Shown here: positions 43,288-53,233 of the stretch, in pieces | Position numbering within the stretch: the stretch's first letter is position 1 | Layout of the letters: each line of letters opens with the position of its first letter | NCBI GenBank assembly: GCA_964511495.1 | Contig: CAZEFT010000004.1 | Location: forward strand, 62,001-126,000 | From: Litorimonas sp964511495 | GTDB taxonomy: Bacteria > Pseudomonadota > Alphaproteobacteria > Caulobacterales > Maricaulaceae | DNA: 64,000 nucleotides | Direction: 5' to 3' | Program-made: the position numbers and the translations under genes | The notes under the pieces: model-generated | Database searches by the model: none | The model's input: the letters and a program-made list of their open reading frames with translations, nothing else | What the model was told of the DNA's origin: nothing

Positions 43288-46146
43288 ATGGCTATGCTGA
43301 AATCTATTCAAGTGCGCGGGGCGCGTGAGCATAATCTAAAAGGGGTAGATATTGACCTTCCTCGTGACAAGCTGATTGTGATTACGGGCCTATCAGGCTC
43401 CGGAAAATCCTCTCTCGCTTTCGACACGATCTATGCTGAAGGCCAGAGACGTTACGTGGAAAGCCTTTCTGCCTATGCGCGGCAATTTTTGGAGTTACAA
43501 GGCAAGCCTGATGTTGACTCGATAGAGGGGCTCTCTCCTGCCATTTCGATTGAGCAGAAAACAACCTCCAAAAACCCACGCTCGACGGTGGGCACCGTTA
43601 CGGAAATCTATGACTATATGCGCCTGCTCTGGGCGCGGGTCGGCGTCCCTTACTCACCGGCAACGGGCCTTCCGATTGAGAGCCAGACAGTGTCCCAGAT
43701 CGTTGATATCATCATGGCCCTCCCCGAAGGCACAAAGCTCTATATCATGGCGCCATTTGTTCGGGGCCGAAAAGGCGAATATCGCAAAGAACTCGCCGAA
43801 TTCATGAAACAGGGATATCAACGTGCGAAAATCAATGGCGAAATTGTTCGCATTGAAGAGGCTCCAACCCTTGATAAGAAATATAAGCACAATATCGACA
43901 TCGTCGTTGACCGTGTAGTGGTGCGCGAAGGATTAGAAACACGGCTCGCTGATAGTTTAGAGGCCAGTTTGCGAATTGCCGATGGTTTGGCGGCGGCAGA
44001 ATATGCCGATGATCCGGAACAACGTATTTTGTTTTCTGAGAAATTCGCCTGTCCTGTTTCCGGATTTACAATTTCCGAAATTGAGCCCCGGCTTTTCTCC
44101 TTCAACAACCCCTTCGGAGCCTGCCCGACCTGTGACGGGTTAGGAAAGGAAATGAAATTTGATGCTGGTTTGGTCGTACCGGATGCACGGAAATCTCTGG
44201 CCGGAGGAGCCATTTTACCGTGGTCGAAAAAACCGGATGGGCTTTACATGCAAACTCTGGAAGCCCTCGCCAAACATTACGGCTTTAAGGTTGATACCCC
44301 ATTTGAAAAACTCCCAGATGGCGCGCAGAAGGTTGTGCTTTTCGGTACGAATGGTGCAAATGTGAAATTCCATTACAAGGACGGAAAGCGCTCTTACAAA
44401 ACGGAGAAGCCTTTTGAGGGCGTTATTCCAAATTTGCAACGCCGCTACCGTGAAACTGAATCGACCTGGATGCGCGAAGAACTCGGCAAATATATGTCGA
44501 ATGCGCCATGTGAAACTTGCGATTCAAAACGCCTGCGCCCCGAAGCGCTCTCCGTCAAAGTCGCAGGTATGGATATTTCTGAACCCGGCGAAATGTCTAT
44601 TCGTGATGCCTATGCGAGGTTTAAGAAACTCGGCAATGAATTATCAGACAAAGACATGGAAATTGCCGAACGGATTTTGAAAGAAATCCGCGACCGCTTG
44701 GAATTTCTCAATGCGGTTGGGCTTGATTATTTAAGTTTGGGCCGTGGCTCCGGTTCATTATCGGGTGGCGAAAGCCAACGTATCCGTCTGGCCAGCCAAA
44801 TCGGTTCCGGTTTGACGGGCGTTTTATATGTCTTGGATGAGCCCTCCATTGGGTTGCATCAGCGGGATAATGAGCGTCTCCTCGAAACGCTCCAAAACTT
44901 GCGAGATTTGGGTAATACGGTTTTGGTCGTCGAACATGATGAGGATGCTATTTTAACGGCTGACTATGTCGTGGATATGGGCCCCAAAGCAGGCATTCAC
45001 GGCGGGGAGGTCGTCGCCTCGGGGACGCCCTCACAGATTAAAAAGTCCAAGAAATCCCTTACAGGACAATATCTTACAGGGAAGAAAGAGATCGAGACAC
45101 CCGCTCAAAGGCGGGAGCCTCAGGCTCATAAAAAACTGACCATTAAGGGCGCAAGTGGCAATAATTTGAAAATGGTCGATGTCGACTTCCCGCTCGGGCT
45201 TATGACATGCGTCACAGGTGTTTCAGGCGGCGGAAAATCTACTTTGACGATTGAAACTCTGTATAAAGCTGTCGCGCGTCGGCTCAACAAATCATCCGTC
45301 CAACCTATGCCCCATAAATCCATCGAAGGATTGGAGCATTTGGATAAGGTTATCGACATTGATCAATCACCGATTGGACGGACGCCACGCTCCAACCCTG
45401 CGACCTATACAGGGGCGTTTACACCAATCAGAGATTGGTTCTCCAATCTGCCCGAAGCGAAAACACGCGGCTACAAGCCCGGGCGGTTTTCATTTAATGT
45501 CAAAGGTGGTCGATGCGAGGCCTGCCAAGGTGGCGGTGTCATTAAAATTGAGATGCACTTCCTGCCCGATGTTTATGTAACCTGCGATGTGTGCAACGGA
45601 GCACGCTATAATCGCGAAACATTAGAAATTAAGTTCAAAGGCAAATCTATTGCCGATGTCTTGGATATGAGCATTGATGAAGGTGCTGATTTCTTCAAAG
45701 CCGTACCGCCCATTCGCGATAAATTGGTTACGCTGCAAAGGGTCGGGCTCGGTTATATCAAAGTTGGCCAACAAGCGACCACATTATCGGGCGGCGAAGC
45801 GCAGCGCGTTAAATTAGCCAAAGAGTTGGCCAAACGCGCCACAGGGCGAACGCTCTATATTCTGGATGAACCAACAACAGGCCTTCATTTTGAAGACGTC
45901 AACAAACTCTTGACCGTGCTGAATGAATTGGTGGGCAGCGGCAACACAATGATTGTCATCGAACATAATCTCGACGTCATTAAGACGGCGGACTGGATTA
46001 TTGATATCGGCCCTGAAGGTGGCGATGGCGGCGGTGAAATTGTGGCGACAGGCACACCCGAAGACGTTGCCAAAGTCAAATCAAGTTGGACAGGACGCTA
46101 TCTCGGCCCGCTCTTAAAGCGGGACAAGAAAAGAAAAGAGGCCTAA
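43288..46146 (+). CDS. uvrA: Excinuclease ABC subunit A
   Basis: 952-residue damage-recognition ATPase of nucleotide excision repair. Two ABC modules are present: Walker A 'GLSGSGKSSLAFDT' near residue 31 and 'GVSGGGKSTLTIET' near 645; signature 'LSGGESQRIRLA' and 'LSGGEAQRVKLA'; Walker B 'VLDEPSIGLH' and 'ILDEPTTGLH'. Zinc fingers: 'CPVSG...CPTCDGLG' (about 253-287) and 'CEACQGGG...CDVCNGA' (about 743-772). It likely starts at the first of two close ATGs. Its stop overlaps the convergent TPR/TonB gene by 4 bp. Confidence 0.97.
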   Translation: MAMLKSIQVRGAREHNLKGVDIDLPRDKLIVITGLSGSGKSSLAFDTIYAEGQRRYVESLSAYARQFLELQGKPDVDSIEGLSPAISIEQKTTSKNPRSTVGTVTEIYDYMRLLWARVGVPYSPATGLPIESQTVSQIVDIIMALPEGTKLYIMAPFVRGRKGEYRKELAEFMKQGYQRAKINGEIVRIEEAPTLDKKYKHNIDIVVDRVVVREGLETRLADSLEASLRIADGLAAAEYADDPEQRILFSEKFACPVSGFTISEIEPRLFSFNNPFGACPTCDGLGKEMKFDAGLVVPDARKSLAGGAILPWSKKPDGLYMQTLEALAKHYGFKVDTPFEKLPDGAQKVVLFGTNGANVKFHYKDGKRSYKTEKPFEGVIPNLQRRYRETESTWMREELGKYMSNAPCETCDSKRLRPEALSVKVAGMDISEPGEMSIRDAYARFKKLGNELSDKDMEIAERILKEIRDRLEFLNAVGLDYLSLGRGSGSLSGGESQRIRLASQIGSGLTGVLYVLDEPSIGLHQRDNERLLETLQNLRDLGNTVLVVEHDEDAILTADYVVDMGPKAGIHGGEVVASGTPSQIKKSKKSLTGQYLTGKKEIETPAQRREPQAHKKLTIKGASGNNLKMVDVDFPLGLMTCVTGVSGGGKSTLTIETLYKAVARRLNKSSVQPMPHKSIEGLEHLDKVIDIDQSPIGRTPRSNPATYTGAFTPIRDWFSNLPEAKTRGYKPGRFSFNVKGGRCEACQGGGVIKIEMHFLPDVYVTCDVCNGARYNRETLEIKFKGKSIADVLDMSIDEGADFFKAVPPIRDKLVTLQRVGLGYIKVGQQATTLSGGEAQRVKLAKELAKRATGRTLYILDEPTTGLHFEDVNKLLTVLNELVGSGNTMIVIEHNLDVIKTADWIIDIGPEGGDGGGEIVATGTPEDVAKVKSSWTGRYLGPLLKRDKKRKEA

Positions 46147-47258
46147 TAAATTACATCCCCGCCGGCGTCCTTGAGGATAAAGCGCAATGTTGTGAGAATA
46201 TCTTTTCTGTCGCTGTCTGTCTCCTCAGGCGTGCGAGCAGTATATTCCCATTTTTTCACGGCTTTGATTGAGGGTTTTTCATAATATTCGGGCCAAGACG
46301 CAAGTACGGTAATGTTAATCGGTTGTCCCTTATCGTCTAAGTCAAACTCAATAATGCTATAGCCTGATCTCCTTGACTGACGCGGCATGGCAGGCGGGAC
46401 GCGCTTAATGGGCTTTAAGGCTTCATTGCGCGGCTTATCATAAGGCCAACATTGGCAAAGCCCCTTCTCTTCAGCCTCATCCAAGAGCCCTTCATCATTC
46501 AGTTTGTTCCGCATATAAGCCCAACGTCCCAAGACCTGCGCAGCGAGTGGATGATCACGATCAAGTTTTCCGTCAATCGTTTCCATAACCTTCTGATATT
46601 CAAGCGCCGCCTCCATGCTTTCTTCCAGGCCTTCATGACCGAACCCTGAATAAAGACGCGCGATTAGCGGCTGAACCGTTATCAAGCCGTCTTCAGCACT
46701 TTTAAACGCAGCGAGAGCCGCCTCGGTTGTTTCTTTGGTTTTCTTGTGATTAGCCTTTTTGACGTAATATTCCGCCTTATAGGTCAGAGCTTCCCCATAA
46801 TAAGTGGTCTTATCGAGGTTATTGTCTTCTGCAAATTTTATCGAATCCTTGGCCTGAGAGAACATATCCCCTGATTGGCCCGATAATTTATAATAAGTCG
46901 TCAAACGCAAGCTTCTATCCAACCAAATCAGGTTGGAGTCCGCTTCGTAAAAGCGAGCAAGCTCCATACTGCGCTTCAGCGCTTTTTCACGTTTCTTGTC
47001 TTTTTCAAAACTGCCAATATCCCCGTAATTTTGCGCGAGATCACCCGTGATTTTACTATCACCTTTCAGGGTTTCAGCCTTCTGCCACGCTTCATAAGCA
47101 TGTTTCTTAGCGAGGTCTTTATCGCCCGCCTCCAAAGCAGTGCGATACGCTTTGTAAGGTTTTATAATTTCAGGCGGTGTCTTGGCTTCGGCCAATACAG
47201 GCGTAAAACCAGAGAAAATAATAACAAGACAAACAAGGAGATAGTTTTGGAAGTTCAT
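46143..47258 (-). CDS. Secreted TPR-like protein with TonB C-terminal domain
   Basis: About 371 residues. The signal peptide ends 'VLAEA'; residues 30-270 are helical with TPR-like Ala/Tyr/Leu repeats ('AYRTALEAGDKDLAKKHAYE', 'AALAAFKSAEDGLITVQPLI'). The C-terminal 95 residues ('PIKRVPPAMPRQSRRSGYSI', 'DLDDKGQPINITVLASWPEY', 'AVKKWEYTART') form a TonB C-terminal domain. There is no membrane-spanning TonB N-terminus, so it is not a classical energy transducer. Its start is the Met before 'NFQNYLLV'. Role unknown, presumably periplasmic. Confidence 0.82.
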   Translation of the reverse strand: MNFQNYLLVCLVIIFSGFTPVLAEAKTPPEIIKPYKAYRTALEAGDKDLAKKHAYEAWQKAETLKGDSKITGDLAQNYGDIGSFEKDKKREKALKRSMELARFYEADSNLIWLDRSLRLTTYYKLSGQSGDMFSQAKDSIKFAEDNNLDKTTYYGEALTYKAEYYVKKANHKKTKETTEAALAAFKSAEDGLITVQPLIARLYSGFGHEGLEESMEAALEYQKVMETIDGKLDRDHPLAAQVLGRWAYMRNKLNDEGLLDEAEEKGLCQCWPYDKPRNEALKPIKRVPPAMPRQSRRSGYSIIEFDLDDKGQPINITVLASWPEYYEKPSIKAVKKWEYTARTPEETDSDRKDILTTLRFILKDAGGDVIY

Positions 47259-47329
47259 TTCACAGCCTAAGAGCAATCACATCTGCCCGTCAAGTTTGAG
47301 TCCCATCATTCGCTATCCCCAATAATACA

Positions 47330-48313
47330 CTAGTCAAAAACTCCACTGGGGTCGTCATTTTGCCATAAGCGCACAGCGTAGGCGGAGACACCAGCAATCC
47401 ATAACATCCAACCCGACCAAGCTGCCGCCAAAGCAGCAAGCCCCAAGACTGAAGTCAAAATAACAAGTGGGTTGGAGAGCCGCGCAAACATGGCGTCAAA
47501 AGTTGCTCTGGGGTTTTCCGTGCTCAAACCTGACATAGCCGTAAAGATGTCGGGGTTTCCGGACACAGCAATCAAAACGATGATATAAACAATATAATAG
47601 GCGATATATCCGCCGATATAGGTCACGATATAGGCGCCCAGTAATCCCCAAAATCGATTTTTCGTGATATCCTTGGCAGCAAAAACATGCGTCTTTTCGG
47701 CCAATGCAGTTAACGCCGCTGCGGCGGCGAAGCGCACAGGATAAATCGCGAACATGAATGCAAAAAGAGCAATAAAAGCAAACAGGCCAACGATTGCAGC
47801 TAATATAGCATGGATAAAGCCAAAAATTGCTGTGATAATCGTCACAATAAATGTCAGAAAAAAGGTCAGCACGATCCAAAGTAGGTAAAACCCTATCTGC
47901 GCAAGCATATTTCGCAGAGTGAATTGGTTAAACCGCACAGGTATTCTTGCCGGTTCTTCGCTTGTTAAATATTTACGGTAAAAGGCGGCCTCCCCCATAG
48001 CACTGGCAATCCATATGGCTACAATAAAAAGGAGGTAGGCTGGACCTGCGCTCCCCATGGCTTGCAGAAACGGTCCATATTCCGGTGTTCCTCCGGTGAA
48101 CGTCACACGGTTGACTTCCCAACTGACAACCGCAAATTCGGCCATCGCCGGTAAGATAAATGGAACAGTGATGATCAATGCCACAAAGATTAATGCGGTA
48201 TGCCAAACCCATAAGCGTAGGGCATAATCCTTACCGCCCGACGTGTTAAACCATGCGGTAGTCGCCTGTCCAAAATCGAATGGGGTCTGCGGGTCTCTGA
48301 CTTCGATTTTCAT
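47330..48313 (-). CDS. Multi-pass membrane protein of unknown function
   Basis: 327 residues with about six hydrophobic spans, several rich in Ile, Phe, Ala and Tyr ('FLTFIVTIITAIFGFIHAIL'). The N-terminus 'MKIEVRDPQTPFDFGQATTA' is soluble. The layout recalls Yip1-like or glycerophosphodiester-phosphodiesterase membrane domains, but no family is firmly recognised. The start has GAGGG 6 nt upstream; an upstream in-frame start at 48382 lacks one. It is divergent from trmFO, with 104 bp between starts. Confidence 0.7.
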   Translation of the reverse strand: MKIEVRDPQTPFDFGQATTAWFNTSGGKDYALRLWVWHTALIFVALIITVPFILPAMAEFAVVSWEVNRVTFTGGTPEYGPFLQAMGSAGPAYLLFIVAIWIASAMGEAAFYRKYLTSEEPARIPVRFNQFTLRNMLAQIGFYLLWIVLTFFLTFIVTIITAIFGFIHAILAAIVGLFAFIALFAFMFAIYPVRFAAAAALTALAEKTHVFAAKDITKNRFWGLLGAYIVTYIGGYIAYYIVYIIVLIAVSGNPDIFTAMSGLSTENPRATFDAMFARLSNPLVILTSVLGLAALAAAWSGWMLWIAGVSAYAVRLWQNDDPSGVFD

Positions 48314-48417
48314 ATATCCCTCAAATTTTTGTAGCTCTTCTGAACGGGCAAAATGTTCTGCATCTGAACAGGTTTGGCGCATTGATTATTACACCCTCCT
48401 GCCTTATTGGCTCGCCC

Positions 48418-49803
48418 ATGGTCAAGACAGTACATATTATCGGCGCGGGATTAGCGGGCTCAGAGGCTGCTTGGCAATGCGTTTCGCGTGGCGTTCCCGT
48501 TATTCTGCACGAAATGCGACCCAGCCGCATGACAGAGGCGCATCAAGGCCATGGGTTTGCTGAATTGGTTTGTTCCAATTCTTTCCGCTCTGATGACAAA
48601 CACGGCAATGCCGTGGGCGTGCTTCATGAAGAAATGCGCAAGTCCAACAGCCTAATCATGGGCATGGGCGATATGACAAAATTGCCAGCAGGTGGTGCCC
48701 TAGCCGTTGATAGGGAGGCTTTTTCCGAAGCCGTCACGACTATCCTTCAACAACATCCTTTGGTCACTATCGAATATGGTGAAGTGAAAGGATTGCCGCC
48801 CGAAGAGTGGGGTAACACAATCATCGCCACAGGCCCCCTCACCGCTCCGTCTTTGGCTCAAGACATTCTGGAAACAACGGGCGAAGACAGCCTTGCGTTT
48901 TTTGATGCGATCGCGCCGATTATTTATCAGGACAGTATCGACTTTGACATTGCTTGGATGCAATCGCGTTATGACAAAAAAGGCCCGGGTGGTGACGGCG
49001 CTGATTATATCAACTGCCCGCTCGATAAAGATCAATACGAAGCCTTTATTGATGCGCTCGTTAATTCAGAGCAAACCGAATTTAAAGACTTTGAAAAAGA
49101 CACGCCGTATTTTGAGAGCTGCCTACCGATTGAAGTCATGGCCTCACGCGGTGCTGAAACATTGCGATGGGGTCCGATGAAGCCTGTGGGCTTAACCAAT
49201 CCGCATAATCCGACAGTCAAAGCCCATGCGATTGTTCAACTGCGCCAGGATAATGCCCTCGGCACACTTTACAATATGGTCGGCTTCCAGACGAAAATGA
49301 AATATGGTGCACAGGCTGATATTTTCAGAACGATCCCCGGATTGGAAAAGGCTGTATTTGCCCGACTTGGCGGTATTCACCGGAACACCTTCATCAATTC
49401 GCCTAAACTCTTGAATGATCAATTGCAGCTAAAGCAGAGACCTGACCTCAGATTTGCAGGGCAAATTATGGGTGTTGAAGGATATGTTGAGTCCGCGGCA
49501 TTAGGGTTATTGGCCGGTCGTTTGGCCGCCGCGCAATCATTGGGGCAGGACGCGGCAATGCCGCCAAAGACGACAGCACTCGGCGCACTCGTAGAACACG
49601 TCACGGGCGGTTTTATGAGCGGCCCGAAAGCCAAATTCCAGCCCATGAATGTGAATTTTGGGTTGTTTCCGCCAATTGAAGGAGAAATTCGTTATAAATC
49701 TCCTGAAGGCAAACGATTACGCGGCAAGGACAAAACGAGATATCGTAAAAGCTTGCTGGCCAAACGCGCGCTCAAAGATATTGAGGCTTGGGCAAACGCT
49801 TAA
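48418..49803 (+). CDS. trmFO: FAD- and folate-dependent tRNA (uracil-54 C5) methyltransferase TrmFO
   Basis: 461 residues. It makes ribothymidine-54 in the tRNA T-loop using methylenetetrahydrofolate and FADH2. 'VHIIGAGLAGSEAAWQC' is the FAD-binding dinucleotide fold; 'FAELVCSNSFRSDD' and 'GALAVDREAFSEAVT' are family blocks; 'QIMGVEGYVESAALGLLAGR' is the C-terminal FAD contact. It differs from MnmG in being shorter and lacking its C-terminal extension. The start at 48418 begins directly at the FAD fold; the extra upstream in-frame codons are not family sequence. Confidence 0.96.
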   Translation: MVKTVHIIGAGLAGSEAAWQCVSRGVPVILHEMRPSRMTEAHQGHGFAELVCSNSFRSDDKHGNAVGVLHEEMRKSNSLIMGMGDMTKLPAGGALAVDREAFSEAVTTILQQHPLVTIEYGEVKGLPPEEWGNTIIATGPLTAPSLAQDILETTGEDSLAFFDAIAPIIYQDSIDFDIAWMQSRYDKKGPGGDGADYINCPLDKDQYEAFIDALVNSEQTEFKDFEKDTPYFESCLPIEVMASRGAETLRWGPMKPVGLTNPHNPTVKAHAIVQLRQDNALGTLYNMVGFQTKMKYGAQADIFRTIPGLEKAVFARLGGIHRNTFINSPKLLNDQLQLKQRPDLRFAGQIMGVEGYVESAALGLLAGRLAAAQSLGQDAAMPPKTTALGALVEHVTGGFMSGPKAKFQPMNVNFGLFPPIEGEIRYKSPEGKRLRGKDKTRYRKSLLAKRALKDIEAWANA

Positions 49804-49819
49804 ATTTCACGCAACACGC

Positions 49820-51604
49820 CTATTTTATCAAAACAGATACATTCAGGCTCACTCTGTCCCGCACACCATCCCTGTCAGAAAAGTTTAGGGAATGAATGTA
49901 AAGGTCAATGTCTGACCCATTCGTGCTCATGGACGGTAAGCTAACCAAAGGGTTTTCAAGAACTATACCGCCCTCGGATGACTCAATCCTTGGTAAATCA
50001 TCAACGTAATTTTTAACATTAAACCGACCTAAAACTTCGTCATTTTCGGAAATAATAATGTCCCATCCACCTACAGTCACCCTGTAGGGGGCCTCATCCA
50101 AGACTGTTCTGTCAGTTCTCCGCCCCGTAGAGGTCGAGAGCGGCCCAATCTGCAATCGATAGGGTTCAATCACGAGCAATTTACTGTCGGTCTGATAATT
50201 GTAATAGCGATAGCCTGAATTATATCGGTTCGGCATTTCCACATCATCAATACCCAGTGCCGTGTAAAGAGAATTGAGTTCGCCATTTTTAGGGATGAGC
50301 GAGTCGTCTAAGGTCTCGAGGGTATAATCATATCGCTTCATGATCTTTTGAATCGCCCCGTACTCCTCTTGACGCCATAAATATTGCAATGATCCTTTGA
50401 CCTTCTGCGCCGTTTTTTCGTCCTCTATGGGCCCACCGGTCAGTTTGCCGCTCTCACTCACTAAACCTGCCGGTTTGAGGTTACTTTCAAATCTGTTTTT
50501 CTGACTGGCAATTGATAAAGGTTCCGCCACGAAAGTTCCGATAAGCAGCAAAACCGCCGCCACACCCGGAATATAGCGAATGTCGCGTTTCGCCTTGGGT
50601 GCGAATAAAAACCATATCCCGATAATAAGCGCCCATAAAACTGCCAGAATTAGGGCGAACCGCTCCGGTGTGATGCCATATTCTTTCACTCTAACAAAAA
50701 CCGACACCGCCAAAAGAATGGCCGCAGGAATTGAGAGAAAGAACCATGTCTTGCGGAAAAGTCTGGCCAAAAACTTATCTTTGATAAAGGGCGGTTCCAA
50801 GACCAACCACGTCAATGTTCCGATAATGAGGAAAGGTGTCGTGAGAGCCGCGATTTCCCCTTTGGGCAATTCTGCCGTTACGGCAATTTTAACCGCATAG
50901 GCAAAGAGAATAAGGGCATAAATCAGAGCCAAAGGCGATAACAACCATGTCCCAAGAAAGGCAATTGATTTTGAAACAAAACCGGGATTGTCGTAAAGTT
51001 CCTGATAGCTTTCATCCGTTTTCGGCACGGTTGATAGCCAATAAAGCGGTGCCAAAAAACCTAAGCCGATAGGCAAAATATAGTCTTCCATCAAAGCGCT
51101 GATATCCACATTGAATAAGGATTTTAGAGCAAAGATTATTGATAAAATGCCTAAGAGAAAGATGATGGAGCCTAATGTTGCAAAGACGGCGCCTGTCCAA
51201 ATTTTGTGGGTAAAATCCCAGACATGGAGGTCGTTTCGCACCGCCCTCCAAGCCACCACATTCCCTAAAACAAGCAAGACCGCACCAGTGGCCATGACAA
51301 GATTGATCCTGAGAAATTCGGAATACCAAGCAAGCGCGCAAATAATAGCTGCCGCCAGTACTTGAAGAATGAGTTTCCGCCCCTGCCCTTTTGCTTCTGA
51401 GGCAATCACGATGCAGAAGCTCACATAGGCGGCAATGACTAAGCCCGATAATAATCTGTAAACCCGCTCGCTTTCATGGTTCAGGTCGACAAACATGAGA
51501 ATAAGCGTGAAAATGGCCATGAGACCAGTAGCAAGAGGAAAACGCGCTATGACTTGGCTGATATCCGGCACACGGGTAAACCATGTTTTCAAACTATTGC
51601 GCAT
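49820..51604 (-). CDS. DUF4153 domain membrane protein
   Basis: 594 residues. The N-terminal about 385 contain roughly ten hydrophobic spans with DUF4153 hallmarks ('VWDFTHKIWTGAVFATLGSI', 'LPIGLGFLAPLYWLSTVP'). The C-terminal about 200 residues are soluble and probably periplasmic ('YNSGYRYYNYQTD', 'VLGRFNVKNYVDDL'). Function unknown. The start at 51604 follows AAGGGGAA and matches the family N-terminus. It overlaps no neighbour; the upstream NDUFAF6-like gene ends 22 bp away on the same strand, suggesting one operon. Confidence 0.87.
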   Translation of the reverse strand: MRNSLKTWFTRVPDISQVIARFPLATGLMAIFTLILMFVDLNHESERVYRLLSGLVIAAYVSFCIVIASEAKGQGRKLILQVLAAAIICALAWYSEFLRINLVMATGAVLLVLGNVVAWRAVRNDLHVWDFTHKIWTGAVFATLGSIIFLLGILSIIFALKSLFNVDISALMEDYILPIGLGFLAPLYWLSTVPKTDESYQELYDNPGFVSKSIAFLGTWLLSPLALIYALILFAYAVKIAVTAELPKGEIAALTTPFLIIGTLTWLVLEPPFIKDKFLARLFRKTWFFLSIPAAILLAVSVFVRVKEYGITPERFALILAVLWALIIGIWFLFAPKAKRDIRYIPGVAAVLLLIGTFVAEPLSIASQKNRFESNLKPAGLVSESGKLTGGPIEDEKTAQKVKGSLQYLWRQEEYGAIQKIMKRYDYTLETLDDSLIPKNGELNSLYTALGIDDVEMPNRYNSGYRYYNYQTDSKLLVIEPYRLQIGPLSTSTGRRTDRTVLDEAPYRVTVGGWDIIISENDEVLGRFNVKNYVDDLPRIESSEGGIVLENPLVSLPSMSTNGSDIDLYIHSLNFSDRDGVRDRVSLNVSVLIK

Positions 51605-51626
51605 ATCTTCCCCTTTATAGGGCCTT

Positions 51627-52388
51627 TTAAATTCGACCTTTGATGACAGAGTGAAGCAAATGAAATTGCTTGGCAAGCGGGCTATATCGTATCCTGTCCG
51701 TCTTAGGGTCGAAGCCTTTATGGATTAGCTTGTTCAAAAATCGTGGCACAAGTGAGGCATAAGCCAAAGCCGGTAGGCTCTCTGCCGGAAATTTTTCATT
51801 ACTCTCTTTAGCGCTTTCATATTTCGTGTTGGCTGAATGACACAGACGTTCAAATGACACCTCACTGAGCATAGTCTCATGATAATAACTATAGGCCCGT
51901 GCCAATCCCGTCAGCCCCCAAGCCGTTCCGGCAGGCTCAATCCGGTCATCAATCTCTACACCGCAGATTTTCACGGCCATTTTCATCAATGCGCCCGATG
52001 TGGCCGCGCAATAATCCTGTACTTCGGTGAGGTCGTTAAATGGGCGTGGGTCGATATCCCGTTCTCTGCCATCAATGAGCTGATCAACCCAAAAACGGGG
52101 AACGTCGCATTCTTGCAAGAGGCGACGCAAGGGCGTCGTGATCTCATGACTTCGCACTGAGTCAGTCTCATAAATCTCGGCAATCGCATCTCGCCACCAT
52201 TGGTAACGAATTTGTCCAATCATAGGTTCACTGACGAGTTCAGGAACTTTGGCAAGTTCGACATGAAAGGCGTAAAGGAGAATCAATTTCTCTCGCACGG
52301 CCTCCTCGGCAAAGAGTGCCGCGCGATAGCGGTCTGGATCCGCCTGCTTGAGGCGTGAAATAACGTCTGCATGGAGAGTGAATGTCAA
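51627..52388 (-). CDS. Squalene/phytoene synthase family protein, NDUFAF6-like
   Basis: 253 residues of the trans-isoprenyl diphosphate synthase fold. 'DPDRYRAALFAEEAVREKLI' and 'IGQIRYQWWRDAIAEIYE' match the alphaproteobacterial NDUFAF6-type branch, whose mitochondrial relatives assist complex I assembly. The two Asp-rich substrate motifs of true squalene/phytoene synthases are not preserved, so prenyl transfer is doubtful. In other alphaproteobacteria this gene is commonly close to secDF and trmFO, as here, but the nickel SOD cassette now lies between it and secF. Confidence 0.85.
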   Translation of the reverse strand: MTFTLHADVISRLKQADPDRYRAALFAEEAVREKLILLYAFHVELAKVPELVSEPMIGQIRYQWWRDAIAEIYETDSVRSHEITTPLRRLLQECDVPRFWVDQLIDGRERDIDPRPFNDLTEVQDYCAATSGALMKMAVKICGVEIDDRIEPAGTAWGLTGLARAYSYYHETMLSEVSFERLCHSANTKYESAKESNEKFPAESLPALAYASLVPRFLNKLIHKGFDPKTDRIRYSPLAKQFHLLHSVIKGRI

Positions 52389-52527
52389 GAATTATCCCAA
52401 CGTTTCGGCGTTTCAAACGTAACTAAACCGTCTGCCCCTTGTGGTCAAAATATATTCCCCTTAGACAAGGATAAGGGACAAATTTTAAACGGCGAACACT
52501 CCGCCCTATCTGAAAGAGAGAGAGTTT

Positions 52528-52719
52528 ATGACCTATAAATCAAAAATTGCCGCGGGCGTTTTAGCCACTGCATCGCTCGCTGCACCGGCCTTTGCCCATA
52601 TCGGCGACCACAGCGTGACATCACAAGCGCATTTCCTGATTGAGCATGGCTTGGCTATCGGCGCTGTTGTCGCCGTTATCGGCGCCGCTGTCGCCTATAT
52701 CATCTTCAAGAAAGCCTAA
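52528..52719 (+). CDS. His-rich mini membrane protein preceding sodN
   Basis: 63 residues. A signal peptide (cleavage after 'AFA', residue 23) would leave a mature chain starting with His: H24-I-G-D-H28, then H35 and H40 ahead of a single transmembrane helix (about 41-60) and Lys-Lys tail. The His/Asp spacing resembles the N-terminus of HupE/UreJ nickel permeases. It ends 10 bp before the sodN start, so it is almost certainly in the sodN-sodX operon. A nickel-binding or delivery role is inference. The ATG has an AGAGAG purine tract upstream. Confidence 0.75.
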   Translation: MTYKSKIAAGVLATASLAAPAFAHIGDHSVTSQAHFLIEHGLAIGAVVAVIGAAVAYIIFKKA

Positions 52720-52729
52720 GGAGATACAT

Positions 52730-53221
52730 ATGTTACATAATTTGATTTCGAAGTTTGACGACAAAATCGACACGGCTTCAGCCCATTGCGATATTCCTTG
52801 TGGGATTTATGACGCTCGTATTGTGACCTATTATGCGGTTTCTGCTCTCCGTCAGATCGACATTCTTTTGAGCCTGAAGGATAAAGGATTGTCTGACACT
52901 GCTTTTGCAATGCAAGTTGCCCGTAACACGGCGAAAAAAGAAGAAATGGCGGAGAATTGCAAACATCAGACGCGCATCATTTGGGGTGACTTTATGAAGC
53001 CCGGAAATCAGGACGATATGGCAAAATGCCACGAAGCCGCTCATGCAATTATGCTGGCCGGTTCAGCCGTTAAGCAGGACTTACACCGTGAAGATGGCGA
53101 AAAATTGGTCGCTGCCGCGAATGGTTTTGCTGAAATTTTCTGGGCCTCTAAAGGCGTCAAAACCAAAAAGGTCACAACACCTTATGCACCCAATGTTGAA
53201 GTTGTCGAACCTGATCTCTAG
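52730..53221 (+). CDS. sodN: Superoxide dismutase [Ni]
   Basis: 163-residue precursor. After an 18-residue propeptide comes the nickel hook H19-C20-x-x-P-C24-G-x-Y27: after cleavage His becomes residue 1 and binds Ni with Cys2 and Cys6. The rest is the four-helix bundle forming a hexamer ('DARIVTYYAVSALRQIDILL', 'EEMAENCKHQTRIIWGDFMK'). It detoxifies cytoplasmic superoxide. The ATG at 52730 has a textbook AAGGAG site; frames reading further upstream overlap the mini protein and are wrong. sodX follows 12 bp after the stop. Confidence 0.97.
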   Translation: MLHNLISKFDDKIDTASAHCDIPCGIYDARIVTYYAVSALRQIDILLSLKDKGLSDTAFAMQVARNTAKKEEMAENCKHQTRIIWGDFMKPGNQDDMAKCHEAAHAIMLAGSAVKQDLHREDGEKLVAAANGFAEIFWASKGVKTKKVTTPYAPNVEVVEPDL

Positions 53222-53233
53222 CCCAAAACCCAG

